Assembly (NCBI GenBank): GCA_949372635.1 | Contig: CASIAB010000001.1 | Location: forward strand, 124,001 to 188,000 | DNA length: 64,000 nt | Source of the DNA: an uncultured Pseudomonadales bacterium | GTDB lineage: Bacteria > Pseudomonadota > Gammaproteobacteria > Pseudomonadales > Pseudohongiellaceae | Direction of reading: 5' to 3' | In this document: piece by piece, positions 18,396 to 28,922 of the stretch | Layout: every line of letters begins with the position of its first letter | How positions within the stretch are numbered: position 1 is the first letter of the stretch | Notes under the pieces: model-generated | Database searches by the model: none | What the model saw: the letters and a program-made list of their open reading frames with translations, nothing else | What the model was told of the DNA's origin: nothing | Program-made: the position numbers and the translations under genes

Positions 18396-20240
18396 TTACC
18401 AGCCCACCGCTTGACCATCTTTGCGATGGTCCGAACCGGCGCGATAGACACCATTCACTGGATGATCCTGATCAATGCTTTGCTGGCCGAATACGGGCTC
18501 AGGCAGTGTGGAATCTTTACTAAATAGAATCCCTTGATAGCCACCTACTCTCCCGCCATTTACAGAACGAACATTATGACCCTTAGCTTCTAGTGCCCTG
18601 CCCACAAGACTGTAAAGATTGTCTTCCAGAGAGAGCGTATTGCTGTTCTGACTATGGGTAAAGCGTGCGGCATCGGTAGTCATTTGAACATTCATACCGT
18701 TGTCTATAACGTTTACCATATGTTGGGCATGTGTCTCGGGCTGCACAGAACCGCCCATGTTTCCGAAAGTCATTAGAGGCTCATCGTTATGAAGTACGAA
18801 GCCCGCTATGATGGAGTGGAACGGCCGCTTTCGCGGCGCAACCTCATTTGGATGACCCTCCTCTAACGAGAAGGCAACCCCACGGTTATGCAACATCATT
18901 CCATACGGCGGTATAGTGGCTCCACTACCGTATACCGAAAAAATACTGTGTATCAGTGAAACCATGTTTCCCCAGCGATCAGCCGTGGTCAGATATATTG
19001 TACCGCCATCCAAGCCCCCCGTGATCGATGGCTCGGTCGCTACATCCATGTCGATACGATCGCAGAGAGTCGCTGCATAGCTTTTCGATAGCAGCCTATC
19101 GACAGGAATATCGGAGAACAGAGGATCACCGTTATAGGCCTGCAAATCTGAATAGGCGAGCTTCTTCGCCTCAACAAGAAAGTGCCAGTAGTTCGGATTT
19201 GAGGGGCCAAGGGCGGACAAGTCGACGTCGTGCACCGGCGCGCAGACTTCCAATATGTTCAACATCTCCAGCGCGGCAAAGCCCTGTCCCGGAGGTGGCA
19301 GTTGAAATACATCATAGCCGTGATAGTTTGTGCTAATCGGCTCTATCCATTCGGACTCGAACTCAGCCAAGTCCGCGTGGGTCATAACGCCCCCGTCTGC
19401 CTGCATCTTCGCGACGATCGCATCGGCAATGGGCCCCTTGTAGAACGCATCTCTGCCTTGCTCTTGGATGAGACGCAGCGCGTCCGCCAACTGGGGATTG
19501 CGAATAATACTATATAGTAGCGGCACTTCACCGTCATTGAGGAAAGTCGCAGCGGAGTCAGCATCACCGCGCAGTTTCTCTACTACGGAACTTATATCCT
19601 GATGTCTTCGCTCTGCCTGCCCCCAGCCCTCATCGGCGACCTGAACTGCCCTGGCAAATGTCTCCTCGAAGCCCATTGTTCCGAAGCGATTCAATAAGGC
19701 ATCGTAGCCGCTGATAGCACCGGGCACGGTTGCTGCATTTACGCCATTGCCGGGCACGCGTTCCACGCCTAGTGTTTCTTTAAAGTACTCAGGTGTCCAT
19801 CCGGCCGGAGCCCAACCTGCAGAGTTCAGTGCATAGAGCTTCTTATCTTGGGCACTCCAAACCAGAGCAAACAGATCTCCCGCTATACCGGTATCATTTT
19901 GTGAGGTGACATCTAGAACCGCAGCGGCAGCTACAGCCGCATCGATGGCGTTGCCTCCGTTTCGCAAAATCTCCAGACCTGCCTGTGCGGCGATCGGGTC
20001 GCTGGTTGCAACCATGCCATGGCGCGCAATTACTTCTGAACGACCTTGCCCTAGCCAGCCCTGCCCACGCGAGCCAGGCGCGGCCACGACGTTAGCAGCA
20101 GGATTGCTAATCTTCTCGGTGGGGACACCAAATGCGTTTGGCGATTGCGCCATACTCGACGCCAACGGTAAGCCAGTAAGTGAGATGATTGCAACGCCGC
20201 GGGCTAAAATTCCCTGCAAGTTAACTGTAGCTAATGTCAT
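18396..20240 (-). CDS. Gamma-glutamyltransferase family protein
   Basis: This 614-residue protein has a signal peptide (about 1-31). It shows the large-subunit landmarks MVATSDPIAAQAGLEILRNGGNAIDAA-type segment at 76-102 and TVPGAISGYD at 171-180. The autoprocessing/catalytic threonine is T414 in DGGTIYLTTAD, followed by GNMVSLIHSIF. It is a periplasmic N-terminal-nucleophile enzyme that hydrolyses or transfers gamma-glutamyl groups from glutathione or peptides. The TIYL context differs from the TTHxS of classical GGT, so another gamma-glutamyl or acyl substrate is possible. AAGGAGAT precedes the start. Likely operon partner of the DUF3500 and amidase genes. Confidence 0.92.
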   Translation of the reverse strand: MTLATVNLQGILARGVAIISLTGLPLASSMAQSPNAFGVPTEKISNPAANVVAAPGSRGQGWLGQGRSEVIARHGMVATSDPIAAQAGLEILRNGGNAIDAAVAAAAVLDVTSQNDTGIAGDLFALVWSAQDKKLYALNSAGWAPAGWTPEYFKETLGVERVPGNGVNAATVPGAISGYDALLNRFGTMGFEETFARAVQVADEGWGQAERRHQDISSVVEKLRGDADSAATFLNDGEVPLLYSIIRNPQLADALRLIQEQGRDAFYKGPIADAIVAKMQADGGVMTHADLAEFESEWIEPISTNYHGYDVFQLPPPGQGFAALEMLNILEVCAPVHDVDLSALGPSNPNYWHFLVEAKKLAYSDLQAYNGDPLFSDIPVDRLLSKSYAATLCDRIDMDVATEPSITGGLDGGTIYLTTADRWGNMVSLIHSIFSVYGSGATIPPYGMMLHNRGVAFSLEEGHPNEVAPRKRPFHSIIAGFVLHNDEPLMTFGNMGGSVQPETHAQHMVNVIDNGMNVQMTTDAARFTHSQNSNTLSLEDNLYSLVGRALEAKGHNVRSVNGGRVGGYQGILFSKDSTLPEPVFGQQSIDQDHPVNGVYRAGSDHRKDGQAVGW

Positions 20241-20279
20241 GTTTCGTTATCTCCTTCTCATAGCTCGAATTCAAATGTC

Positions 20280-21516
20280 TTAGTGTGGATGCGCCGCAAG
20301 GTGTTGCGCCAATAGGTCTTTCCCGTAGTCGTTGCCATTCGGCGTTCTTACAATCGTATGGATATGATCGCGAGTAGGAGTGCCAGGTGTATTTATCATA
20401 GCCGTACCGACTGGGTTTTGATGATCGAATTCAACCAAGATTACCGGGCTGTGTATTCTGTAGTAGAAGATCGCGTCATCTTCAGCATTGCCAACCCAAG
20501 AAAAATAGGTGTCATCGATATGCTGCCCAATTTCATCCATGGTGATATTGGCGTGAGGCTCGCGAAGGTTAGCCACATAGACACGTATCAGGTTTAGTAG
20601 TTGCGACTTCTGCGCAGTACTCATTTCACTACCACGCAGCCCTTCGAAGTCGAGCGTAAGATTGTCTTCATTGGCAGCGGCCAGCTGATTGTTGCGTGTC
20701 TTATTGGGATCGATAGTAGCAACACCCTGCTGACTTCTTTCCAGTGATTGCATAAAGGCAAGGCCGTGATCCTGCTCATCCTGCATTATGCGATTGCCCG
20801 CATACATGCCTTGCTCTGAGAGCACCGGCTCGCCACCCCAGAATGCGGGCGTCATGACGACCTGATCTCCTAACACGAAGAAATTGATGATTAGATGATG
20901 ACCATCCAACTGCCAACCCCAAGGTTCGGTAGTGGACGGAATACCCATAACGGTGAAAGTAGTATTTCTCTTCGCCGTAACGAATTGGCTCGCCGTTTAA
21001 CTCGAGCAATGATTGCTCGGTCTTCATAATGTCTTGAGTCTGCGCTACACCTTCGGCGCTAAGCGATGCACGTAGCAAGTCCCAGGCGGCCGTCTTTTGC
21101 TGTTCGGACATTTCTTCGAGACTCACGCCATGTCGTGAAAAAATGCCCACATCCACGTTAGACCAATTTTGCCACTCCGGATCATCGACTGCATATTGCG
21201 TCCTACTCAACTCAGCGCCACTTAGGGTGCCGAGAAAGGTAGAGGCCGCCGACACGATTGATGCTGTAGACGCGCCCGTAGACTTCAGTGGAAACAGATC
21301 GCTAACAACACCATCAGATGTAGCGACACCTCGAAAGGGTTCGCCGATCGCCTCTGCCAGCCCACGGGAGAATATGCGCTTGGTATTGAGCAGCCCCGCA
21401 GAATAGCCACTATCAGCATTATTACTGGACTGAGCACTTGACTGGGAATAAACCTGAATTGTTGATACAACTGCTACAACGATGAGTAAGCTGGTGCTGG
21501 CGATGATCTTCTTCAT
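20280..21516 (-). pseudogene. DUF3500 family exported protein, interrupted by one frameshift
   Basis: Two overlapping frames together encode one DUF3500 protein. The first part starts at the ATG at 21516 with a signal peptide (about 1-26) and runs to KYYFHRYG. The second resumes with MGIPSTTEPWGWQLDGHH and ends AAHPH at 20280. Reading across 20954-20959 with one base fewer restores the family-like KYYFTVMGIPSTTEPWGW. Everything else is well conserved, so this is either a recent mutation or a one-base sequencing insertion. DUF3500 proteins have no established activity; many are exported. It sits 39 bases ahead of the GGT-like gene on the same strand. Confidence 0.85.
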
Positions 21517-21608
21517 AAACCACTCTCTACGGAGCCTAAAATTGATGGACAATTGCAGGCTACCTGCTCGCAGAAGATGCTGCAAGCCGAGAATCGAGGG
21601 GGGCTTTG

Positions 21609-22988
21609 CTATTCGGCCATTACCCGCCGCAGGGCTTCCTCATCGCGCCATCGACCACCGCGTAGGCGAGCTAGAAAGACCACTGCGATCGCCAGAATCA
21701 TAACAACGAAGGCCAGCCAAGACGCCTTCGGGCCCCATTCAAACACGCGTATTATGAGGTACTGCGCCACGAGCATAATCCAGTGCAGCGTGACCGAGGT
21801 ATACATGATCCAGCGAGTATCACCCGCACCGCGCAATACGCCGCCGCACACCTGAATAACGGCATCGGCCATCGCGTAGCTAGACAAGCCAATCATCATA
21901 AAACCAGCCAGCTCCAGAATCTCACTGAAGTCGCCCTGGGGCGGAGCAAACACCTCAACCAGAGCGAATCGAAAGGTAATGTAGATAAAGGCCAATATCG
22001 CCGAATAAGTCAGACCCAACACGAAGCCGGCGGTGATCGCCTCATTCGCCCTCTCCATGTTCTGCGCACCTACGAAGCGGCCTATCATGCCAATTAGGCC
22101 TATGTTTAAACCCACCATCGGCACGAATGAAAGTATGTCCCAGTTAAAGACGATGGCTGCCGCCGCTCCTTCTGTGATCCCATAGCCCTGGAACATGAGA
22201 AGAAACAAATTGAATGCAGCAACATTCAGGAACAGCTCTAGACCCGAGGGAAAGCCGAGCCGGATGAAGCGCTTCAATATGCCGCTATCGAACTTGAACG
22301 AGTCCATGACCTTGAATTTCTCACGATGCTCTTTACGGAAGTAGCAAAAAAGAAAAAGTACCAAAGCGAACGCCGTGGCGATGATCGTCGATACGCCAGC
22401 GCCGACGATACCTAGCTCCGGAAAACCAAATTTCCCAAACACCATCGCATAGCACAGCGGCACATTCAGGACTAAGCCGCACAGGTCACAGATCATTACG
22501 AGTTTCGTTCTTGCGATACCGGCGAAATATGAAGAGATGCAAATCTTCGCCAGCGTTACCACCGTGCCCAACATAAGTATTTGATAGTAGCTGCGTTCCA
22601 ACTCGACCTGCACCGGATCGTGATCCATGCCTTCGAAGATGCCAGCGACGAGCAAGGTAATGATCACGAGCAATGGGATGCTCATGACAACCATGATCAA
22701 ACCCTGTGTCACTACCTTTGGACATTTTTCGATTTCACCAGCACCTAGATACTGGGCAGCCAGCGCATTCGCGTAGGAAAACAAACCGGAGAAGAAACAG
22801 AACGAGAAGAATGCAGCTACACCACCACCGAGTGCTGCCGCCATATGAATAGGATCGATCTGCGACATGAAATAGCGATCGGTAAAAATCATCACCGCAA
22901 ACGTGCCCTGAGAAACGATCATGGGAATAGCAATCCTCATGAGCTCTAGCATCGTTTCTTTATTAAAATGTAGGCGCTGCAACAGCAT
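21609..22988 (-). CDS. MATE family efflux transporter
   Basis: This 459-residue inner-membrane protein has about twelve membrane helices in two homologous halves, as in MATE (NorM-like) cation-coupled multidrug exporters. MRIAIPMIVSQGTFAVMIFTDRYF at the first helix and SQIDPIHMAA after it match the family start. A GTG at 22997 would add three residues; neither start has a strong ribosome-binding site. It could export products made by the neighbouring hydrolases; substrate unknown. Confidence 0.92.
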   Translation of the reverse strand: MLLQRLHFNKETMLELMRIAIPMIVSQGTFAVMIFTDRYFMSQIDPIHMAAALGGGVAAFFSFCFFSGLFSYANALAAQYLGAGEIEKCPKVVTQGLIMVVMSIPLLVIITLLVAGIFEGMDHDPVQVELERSYYQILMLGTVVTLAKICISSYFAGIARTKLVMICDLCGLVLNVPLCYAMVFGKFGFPELGIVGAGVSTIIATAFALVLFLFCYFRKEHREKFKVMDSFKFDSGILKRFIRLGFPSGLELFLNVAAFNLFLLMFQGYGITEGAAAAIVFNWDILSFVPMVGLNIGLIGMIGRFVGAQNMERANEAITAGFVLGLTYSAILAFIYITFRFALVEVFAPPQGDFSEILELAGFMMIGLSSYAMADAVIQVCGGVLRGAGDTRWIMYTSVTLHWIMLVAQYLIIRVFEWGPKASWLAFVVMILAIAVVFLARLRGGRWRDEEALRRVMAE

Positions 22989-23137
22989 GATATTCACTAC
23001 TTATCTTGATATGACTGTCAGATGGGGAGCAGGAAGAACTGCTTTCCGATGCCGCTTCAACAGCATTGGAGACGGCAGCATGGTACGTGATTGGCTATGC
23101 CAAGACAACTGAGGGCCAGCCCGCATGCCCTACTATA

Positions 23138-24454
23138 CTAGGCCTTGGGAGTGCCTAGGCGAAGTGGCTGGGACTGCTTATAGGTTAAGCTGCGCCACAG
23201 CCACTCTGCAGGCCCGAAGCGATAGAAACGCAGCCAAACAAGGCTGAAAACAATCTGAAATATCCACACCCCCAGCACCACCAGATAGGCCTGATAGCGC
23301 TGTAGATCGCCGAACAAGCCAAGACCGAAGCCCATGAAGATGAAGTTACAGATAAGTGACTGGGACAGATAGTTGGTTAGGGCGAGTTGGCCCACCGCAG
23401 CAAGAGCACTACGAAACCAGGGAATCAAGGCATGTTTGCAGATCAGCATGACTATTCCGATATAGCCCACGGCCAGGGTGAGGCGACCTACATCGTAGCT
23501 AGGCCGATTTCCGCCAGCCCAGTAGATCTCAAATCCGCTACTGATATAAGTCGCTGTTTCTAGATAGTTCAGGGGAAGTCCCAAACCGATGCCGGCTATA
23601 ACAAGCAACCAGTAATCACGCGAGCTTCGCGATGCATCTAACAAGCCCCATTTAAAGAATGCCATTCCCAGCAGCATCATGGCTAACACATCCCACAGGG
23701 TGCTGATCAATAAGACCACTGTTTGTAGTACCAAGTTGAGCGGGGCAGAAGCAATTACATTGTCGATATATCCAGAATTTCTGGATTCATACTCTTGCTG
23801 AATTATCTCAGGAGACGCAAATTGACCTTCGAGGAAAGCATCCCAATCCTCCAGCGCCTGCTCCTGCTCGGCAGTTAATGATGTTCCTGCCGGCAACGCT
23901 TCAACCGCCGCGACAGCATTGCGCATTCCTCTTGCATCCATATGCATAGCAATATGCATTAGAGCTAGCACCAAAAAAATAGCTAGGCTGTACTGAGCCA
24001 ATCGCAGTGCTGAAAAATCGCGAAAGAAATACAACAACAATCCCGCCATACCGTAGGTGTAAAGAATGTCACCGGGCCAGATGAAGATATAGGCATTCAC
24101 TAACCCGAATGCAATCAGTAGGACTGTTCGCCGATAGAAGAGCCCGCGCAGCGTATCAACATCGGTATCGCGCTTGGCGAGAAAGATGAGCATCCCTGCG
24201 CCGAATAACATCGAGAAGATTGTTCGCATGCTGCCTTCAACCAACACATCCATCGATGCAAAGACGACCAAGTTAACTCCCTGGGTAGCACCATCGATAG
24301 TTGGGTCGGTATAGGCGGCTAGAGGAAAGGCGAACGCAATAATGTTCATCAACAATATGCCAAGCAGCGCAAAGCCGCGAAGCACATCAATAGACTGAAT
24401 TCTGGCCTTGCCCGCCATGGGCGAAATTTCAGAAGCTGAGCTGTTCTGGATCAT
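23138..24454 (-). CDS. DUF418 family membrane protein
   Basis: This 438-residue polytopic protein begins with the family signature RIQSIDVLRGFALLGILLMNI and has about ten helices. The C-terminal DUF418 domain holds GQLALTNYLSQSL and a late FGPAEWLWRSLTY. The fold is related to membrane acyltransferases; function is unproven. Length is typical. No ribosome-binding site is seen before the ATG at 24454; an internal ATG before AGKARIQS is possible. First gene of the minus-strand run ending with the amidase, divergent from the DUF411 gene. Confidence 0.9.
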   Translation of the reverse strand: MIQNSSASEISPMAGKARIQSIDVLRGFALLGILLMNIIAFAFPLAAYTDPTIDGATQGVNLVVFASMDVLVEGSMRTIFSMLFGAGMLIFLAKRDTDVDTLRGLFYRRTVLLIAFGLVNAYIFIWPGDILYTYGMAGLLLYFFRDFSALRLAQYSLAIFLVLALMHIAMHMDARGMRNAVAAVEALPAGTSLTAEQEQALEDWDAFLEGQFASPEIIQQEYESRNSGYIDNVIASAPLNLVLQTVVLLISTLWDVLAMMLLGMAFFKWGLLDASRSSRDYWLLVIAGIGLGLPLNYLETATYISSGFEIYWAGGNRPSYDVGRLTLAVGYIGIVMLICKHALIPWFRSALAAVGQLALTNYLSQSLICNFIFMGFGLGLFGDLQRYQAYLVVLGVWIFQIVFSLVWLRFYRFGPAEWLWRSLTYKQSQPLRLGTPKA

Positions 24455-24601
24455 GCAGTCAGCATAGTTAGGAAAATCACGAAAGTCGAGACGAGCAGCG
24501 GTAGGAATGGCCGCTATCTATTGGATTGTGATATCTTTAGACGATGGGCAAGGTAGACGATTCGCCACCAGCTATAAGTTCGAAACAAACTGGAGCACGC
24601 A

Positions 24602-25108
24602 ATGAAATCATTATCTTTTTCGACACTATTTCCATCACTATCCATATTCGCTTTAGCACTGACCATAGGGCTTTCAAGCACTGAGCACGCACACGCGCAG
24701 TCCATTGATGACATAACCCTAAACGTATACAAGGAAGAAACTTGCGGCTGCTGCGTCGGCTGGATCGCGCACATGGACGAACGTGGTTTCGATTCTACCG
24801 TATTCCATCCAACGGATATCTATACCGTTAAGGACGAACTCGGCGTGCTGCCGAAGTGGCAGTCCTGCCACACGGCAGTCTCTAAAGAAGGTTACTTATT
24901 CGAAGGTCACATTCCTGCGAAATACATCAGCCAGTTTCTAGCCTCGCCACCTGCGAATGCACTTGGCTTAGCAGTGCCAGGTATGCCAATGGGCAGCCCG
25001 GGAATGGAAATCGGCAATCGTTTCACTAGTTATGATGTGATTCTGATGAAGAAGGACGGCACTTCTGAAGTGTATGCCACTATAAAGACCCAAGCCGAGC
25101 AGTACTAA
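24602..25108 (+). CDS. DUF411 metal-binding periplasmic protein
   Basis: This 168-residue protein has a signal peptide (about 1-32). The DUF411 hallmarks are present: ETCGCCVGW, a later SCHTAV, GHIPAKYI, and a Met-rich VPGMPMGSPGME near the C-terminus. Cys and Met ligands of this kind fit copper or another soft metal; family members are often found beside copper-resistance genes. No other copper gene adjoins it here except possibly the OprC-like receptor at 41102. GGAG lies six bases before the ATG. Confidence 0.9.
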   Translation: MKSLSFSTLFPSLSIFALALTIGLSSTEHAHAQSIDDITLNVYKEETCGCCVGWIAHMDERGFDSTVFHPTDIYTVKDELGVLPKWQSCHTAVSKEGYLFEGHIPAKYISQFLASPPANALGLAVPGMPMGSPGMEIGNRFTSYDVILMKKDGTSEVYATIKTQAEQY

Positions 25109-25145
25109 CACCTGATTTTGATTCCTGCTATTTAGACAGTTCTCT

Positions 25146-25526
25146 TCATTCTCTTTTTGTATCAGCAGCGGTCGACCACCAGATACATGCAAGTAATAAC
25201 ACCTGTATCACCAGGCGAAGGGTAAGCGCCAAATCGGATACGTCCGGAAAAAGCTCCGGATTCAGCGACATATAGATATTCGCCGGTGACACAGCGAGAG
25301 TTAAAACAAATAAACCGATACCGGCCATGCGTCTGGTGCGCTGAAACAACAATCCCACAGCACCGATTATTTCAAACACTCCGCTAATAGCAACTGCCGC
25401 TTCATGGTAGGGCAAAGAAGGTGGCATAATTGCCAGGAAAAATTCTGGCGAGATGAAATGCATCACACCTCCGCCCATAAACCATAAAAAGACGAACGCC
25501 ATACCTACTATTTTTAATTTGTTCAT
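25146..25526 (-). CDS. DoxX-like membrane protein
   Basis: This 126-residue protein has four membrane helices. FLWFMGGGVMHFISPEFFLAIMPP at the N-terminus and the GVFEIIGAVGLLFQRTRRMAGIG turn are typical of the DoxX/DUF4267-like group. Members associate with quinone or redox membrane enzymes, but a biochemical role is not established for this subgroup. It is convergent with DUF411 and follows PhoD on the minus strand. Confidence 0.8.
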   Translation of the reverse strand: MNKLKIVGMAFVFLWFMGGGVMHFISPEFFLAIMPPSLPYHEAAVAISGVFEIIGAVGLLFQRTRRMAGIGLFVLTLAVSPANIYMSLNPELFPDVSDLALTLRLVIQVLLLACIWWSTAADTKRE

Positions 25527-25550
25527 TCTAAGTTCCGCCAGTCGAAATTT

Positions 25551-27102
25551 TTAGGCCTCAAGCGCACCAGGATTTCCAGCTTCCACCACAAACGAAGCAC
25601 GGGTTCTTATGGGGTGACCAGCCTCGGTCACTTTGTCCAAAACCTTGTAGTCCGATTGCCATAAATCTTTGCTGAGATTACAACTGACATAACCGCGCTG
25701 ACGATTGTAGAACTTGATGTGAGGATTGTCGGAAAGAGTTTGTGCCGTAGTGCTTGAGGTATCAGAACCATCGCCGCCCGATGTAATTGAAGTGCCAACG
25801 AATTCAGTTGCGATAATTTCGCTGCTATCAATGCTGAAATCGGACAGAATATTGTTTACCCAGTTACTGTGAATGTCTCCTGTGAGCACAATTGGGTTGG
25901 GCGTTTCAGCTGCTTTTAGTCTTAGCCAGCAACTCATCGCGTTCGTGTGGATAACCATCCCAGATATCCATTAAATACATTTCCTCATCTTGCTCATTGC
26001 GCCGTAACAAACGCCCCATCATTACTTGTTGTGCCATCACGTTCCAAGTGGCTTCACTATTACGTAGACGTCCGAATAACCAGTCTTTCTGAGCTTCTCC
26101 TAATAAAGTCCGGCTAAGGTCTCGATGCTGATCACAGCTAGTCTTCATGCCGTCTCTACACGCCTGATCACTCCGATACTGGCGTGTGTCTAGGATTGCC
26201 ATATCCATTAAGGTACCAAACTGCAAAGGGCGATAAATCTGCATCGAGGCCCCTTGCCTGCCCGAGGGTAGGCGTATCGGCATAAATTCGTAGAACGCTT
26301 GGTAGGCCCCAGCCCGGCGAATTAATAACTGTTCTGGGGTTTGTTCATCTATGGCTATAGCGTTAGCGTAATTATCATCAACTTCATGATCATCCCAGGT
26401 TACTGCCCAGGGAGCTGATGCGTGGGCATTCTGTAAGTCGGGATCTTTTTTGTATAACTCATAGCGTGCGCGATAATCATCCAATGTATACATTTCTGGG
26501 GCATCGTGAAAACGAATATTTTCGGTTCCCCAGGATTCTTCGTAAATGTAATCACCCAAGTGAACAATCAAGTCGAAATTTTCTTTCGCCATATGATCTA
26601 GTGCGGTGAAGTAGCCATGCTCGTATTGTTGACAGGAAGCGAAACCAAAACGAAAACTCTCAGGGGTGGCGTGAATCGCAGGTGCAGTTTTAGTTCTGCC
26701 GACACTGCTAACTTCACCACCAATCATCCAGCGATAGTAATATTCTTTACCCGGGCCGAGACCTTGCAAGTCTAGATGCACGGAATAGCCCAACTCCGGC
26801 AAAGCCGCCGCACTTCCTTTACGATAAATAGTTGAGAAGTTGGCTGTTTCAGCTATCTCATAATCAACTGCCACGGGCTCATTTCTGCTTAGAGTAGTGC
26901 CCAATGTCTCACGCGCTAGCCTTGTCCAAATAACCACTGAGTCTGGTCTGGGATCGCCGGAGGCCACACCAAGATAAAACGGATTGCCTGAAACTCTTGC
27001 CAGCCTAGTGGCGCCCAATGACGAAGCTGATAACGTGCTTGCCGCAAGCAGTGTAGTGAAGTGAATGCCTTGCCGAAGGAAAGTGCGTCGATTAAAAGCC
27101 AT
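25551..27102 (-). pseudogene. phoD: PhoD-type alkaline phosphatase, interrupted by one frameshift
   Basis: The gene is carried by two frames. The first (27102 to about 25925) begins with the Tat signal RRTFLRQG and has the metal-site segments GFASCQQYEHGYF, HLGDYIYEES and WDDHEVDDNYAN. It runs to RDELLAKTKSS and stops. The second continues with LKAAETPNPIVLTGDIHSNW, the last metal-binding block, and ends at 25551. Dropping one base near 25918-25926 joins them. PhoD is a secreted Ca/Fe-dependent phosphodiesterase/phosphatase for organic phosphate. AAGGTG precedes the ATG. Both halves look conserved, so a sequencing error is a real alternative to a true pseudogene. Confidence 0.88.
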
Positions 27103-27246
27103 GAAAATTCACCTTCTGTAAAAACGAGGACAGAGCGCGCTTAATACCGTCTGCTTTGTGCTAATAACAGACATTAATACCACTGGATACTTACTCTGAC
27201 CCCAATGATTTTGCACCTTTTCTTTCCAATCTTATCCAACCCTTCT

Positions 27247-28920
27247 TTAAATCTCACCCCTTCGCGCAAACTGAATGATACTGTCAGCCGCACGGAAGGC
27301 CAATGCCATGATAGTCATGGTGGGTTGCCCGCGACCTGAGGTCACCAGCGAGCTGCCATCAACCATGAACAGATTCTCCACATCGTGGGATCTATGAAAT
27401 TTGTCGACGACAGAATTGCTCGGATCATTACCCATACGGCAGGTGCCTAAAAGATGCACGTTTCCTTCCTGTCCTTCCTCTGTATAGGAACCAATAGACT
27501 TAGTGGCGCCTGCTGCATCCAATAATTCCATGGACTTTTCGTAGAAAAATTTCATCGTAGAGATATCATCCGGATGGTCCAAATAGGTAGTTCGCATCGC
27601 TGCTCGGCCCCACTTGTCTTGGACATTCGGATCCAGCGTTACTGTGTTGGTAGCTAGTGGTAAGGACGTAGTGTGTCCATCGAATGCTGCTGTATGAGTA
27701 AACTCTTTCTGCAGATTTTTCTTATACTCACTGCCCCAAGTAGGGGCATCCCCAAAAAGACCACCTGCTAGCGCTGCATTCATAGGCCTGCCGGCACTAA
27801 AGTGCCGCGCATCGATACCACCACCACCGTAGTAACCAAGGCTAGGGTCGAGTTCATAGAAATCATGGACTACTCGTGTTGCCGGCACACTCTTATGGGC
27901 GTTAACCGGCTCATCGAAAAGGCCAACCGCGGTAGAGTAGCCATTGAACATAAGGTTTGTACCTACGACGCCACTAGAATTGGCCAATCCATTTGGGTGC
28001 TGTTCGGACTCCGATGCCAATAGCAATCTAGGGGTCTCCGCTCCATTCGCGCAGATTACAACAGCCTTCGCTAACTGCGCTTGCTCCCTGCCATCTTCTT
28101 CCCAGTAGACCACTTCATTCGCGCGACCATTCTCATCAGTATTGACTCGCGATACTGTACAGCCGGTACGCAACTCGCAGTTACCGGAGTCGAGAGCCAG
28201 CGGGATCATCGAGGCCATAGAGGAGGACTTCGCATTGACCTCGCAACCGTAGCCATTGCAGAAGCCACAATGGATACAACCAGGACGACCGTTATGAGGC
28301 TGCGACAAGATTGCTACTGGAGCCGGATACGGCGTGAGGCCCATTTTTTTCGCGGCACGCTCTAATAAAACATCGGAGGACTTAACTGGCATCGGTGGGC
28401 AAGGATATTCCCGAGACCGTGGTGGATCCCATGGGCCTGCCAATCCCGATACGCCCACTTCCCAATCTACCTTTGTGTAATAGGGTTCAAGCTCGTCATA
28501 GGTGATGGGCCAGTCCGCGAAGTTCGTTCCTGATATCGGGCCGCGAACACTCGCTTCCATGAAATCGATCGGCCTAAAGCGCCAAAAGTTACCAGAGTAA
28601 TGCACACTGCTCCCACCTACGTTATGCGCATAGTCAAGCACACTCTCTCGCGTTACTGCATCGTCATCCACCGACTTCCTGAATGTTTGAGGATACCCTT
28701 GACGCGAGCCCCAAGTGAGATCTTTGTTTACATCGTATCCCCATTCATCGTGCTTGAAATCGGCGGCCTTGAGATATGGCCCTTGCTCCAAGACAACTAC
28801 TGAGAATCCTGCAGTTGAGAGTTCCTTCGCCATGACTCCACCGGCAGCGCCGGACCCGACTATAACGAAGTCCACCTTCTCACGAGTCGGATAGTTTGGT
28901 TGAGCATTTGCTTCAGCCAT
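27247..28920 (-). CDS. GMC oxidoreductase, gluconate 2-dehydrogenase large-subunit type
   Basis: This 557-residue FAD enzyme has the dinucleotide fold GSGAAGG at 22-28, the flavin segment HNVGGSSVHYSGNFWRF, and the cysteine cluster CIHCGFCNGYGC, as in Fe-S-containing members of the fructose/gluconate dehydrogenase branch. C-terminal LLGTCRMGNDPSNSVVD and GQPTMTIMALAFRAAD close the active site. It should oxidise a sugar, sugar acid or alcohol in the periplasm after co-export with its Tat-carrying partner, encoded three bases upstream. GGGGGGA precedes the ATG. It has no own signal peptide, as expected for hitch-hiker export. Confidence 0.93.
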   Translation of the reverse strand: MAEANAQPNYPTREKVDFVIVGSGAAGGVMAKELSTAGFSVVVLEQGPYLKAADFKHDEWGYDVNKDLTWGSRQGYPQTFRKSVDDDAVTRESVLDYAHNVGGSSVHYSGNFWRFRPIDFMEASVRGPISGTNFADWPITYDELEPYYTKVDWEVGVSGLAGPWDPPRSREYPCPPMPVKSSDVLLERAAKKMGLTPYPAPVAILSQPHNGRPGCIHCGFCNGYGCEVNAKSSSMASMIPLALDSGNCELRTGCTVSRVNTDENGRANEVVYWEEDGREQAQLAKAVVICANGAETPRLLLASESEQHPNGLANSSGVVGTNLMFNGYSTAVGLFDEPVNAHKSVPATRVVHDFYELDPSLGYYGGGGIDARHFSAGRPMNAALAGGLFGDAPTWGSEYKKNLQKEFTHTAAFDGHTTSLPLATNTVTLDPNVQDKWGRAAMRTTYLDHPDDISTMKFFYEKSMELLDAAGATKSIGSYTEEGQEGNVHLLGTCRMGNDPSNSVVDKFHRSHDVENLFMVDGSSLVTSGRGQPTMTIMALAFRAADSIIQFARRGEI

Positions 28921-28922
28921 GT

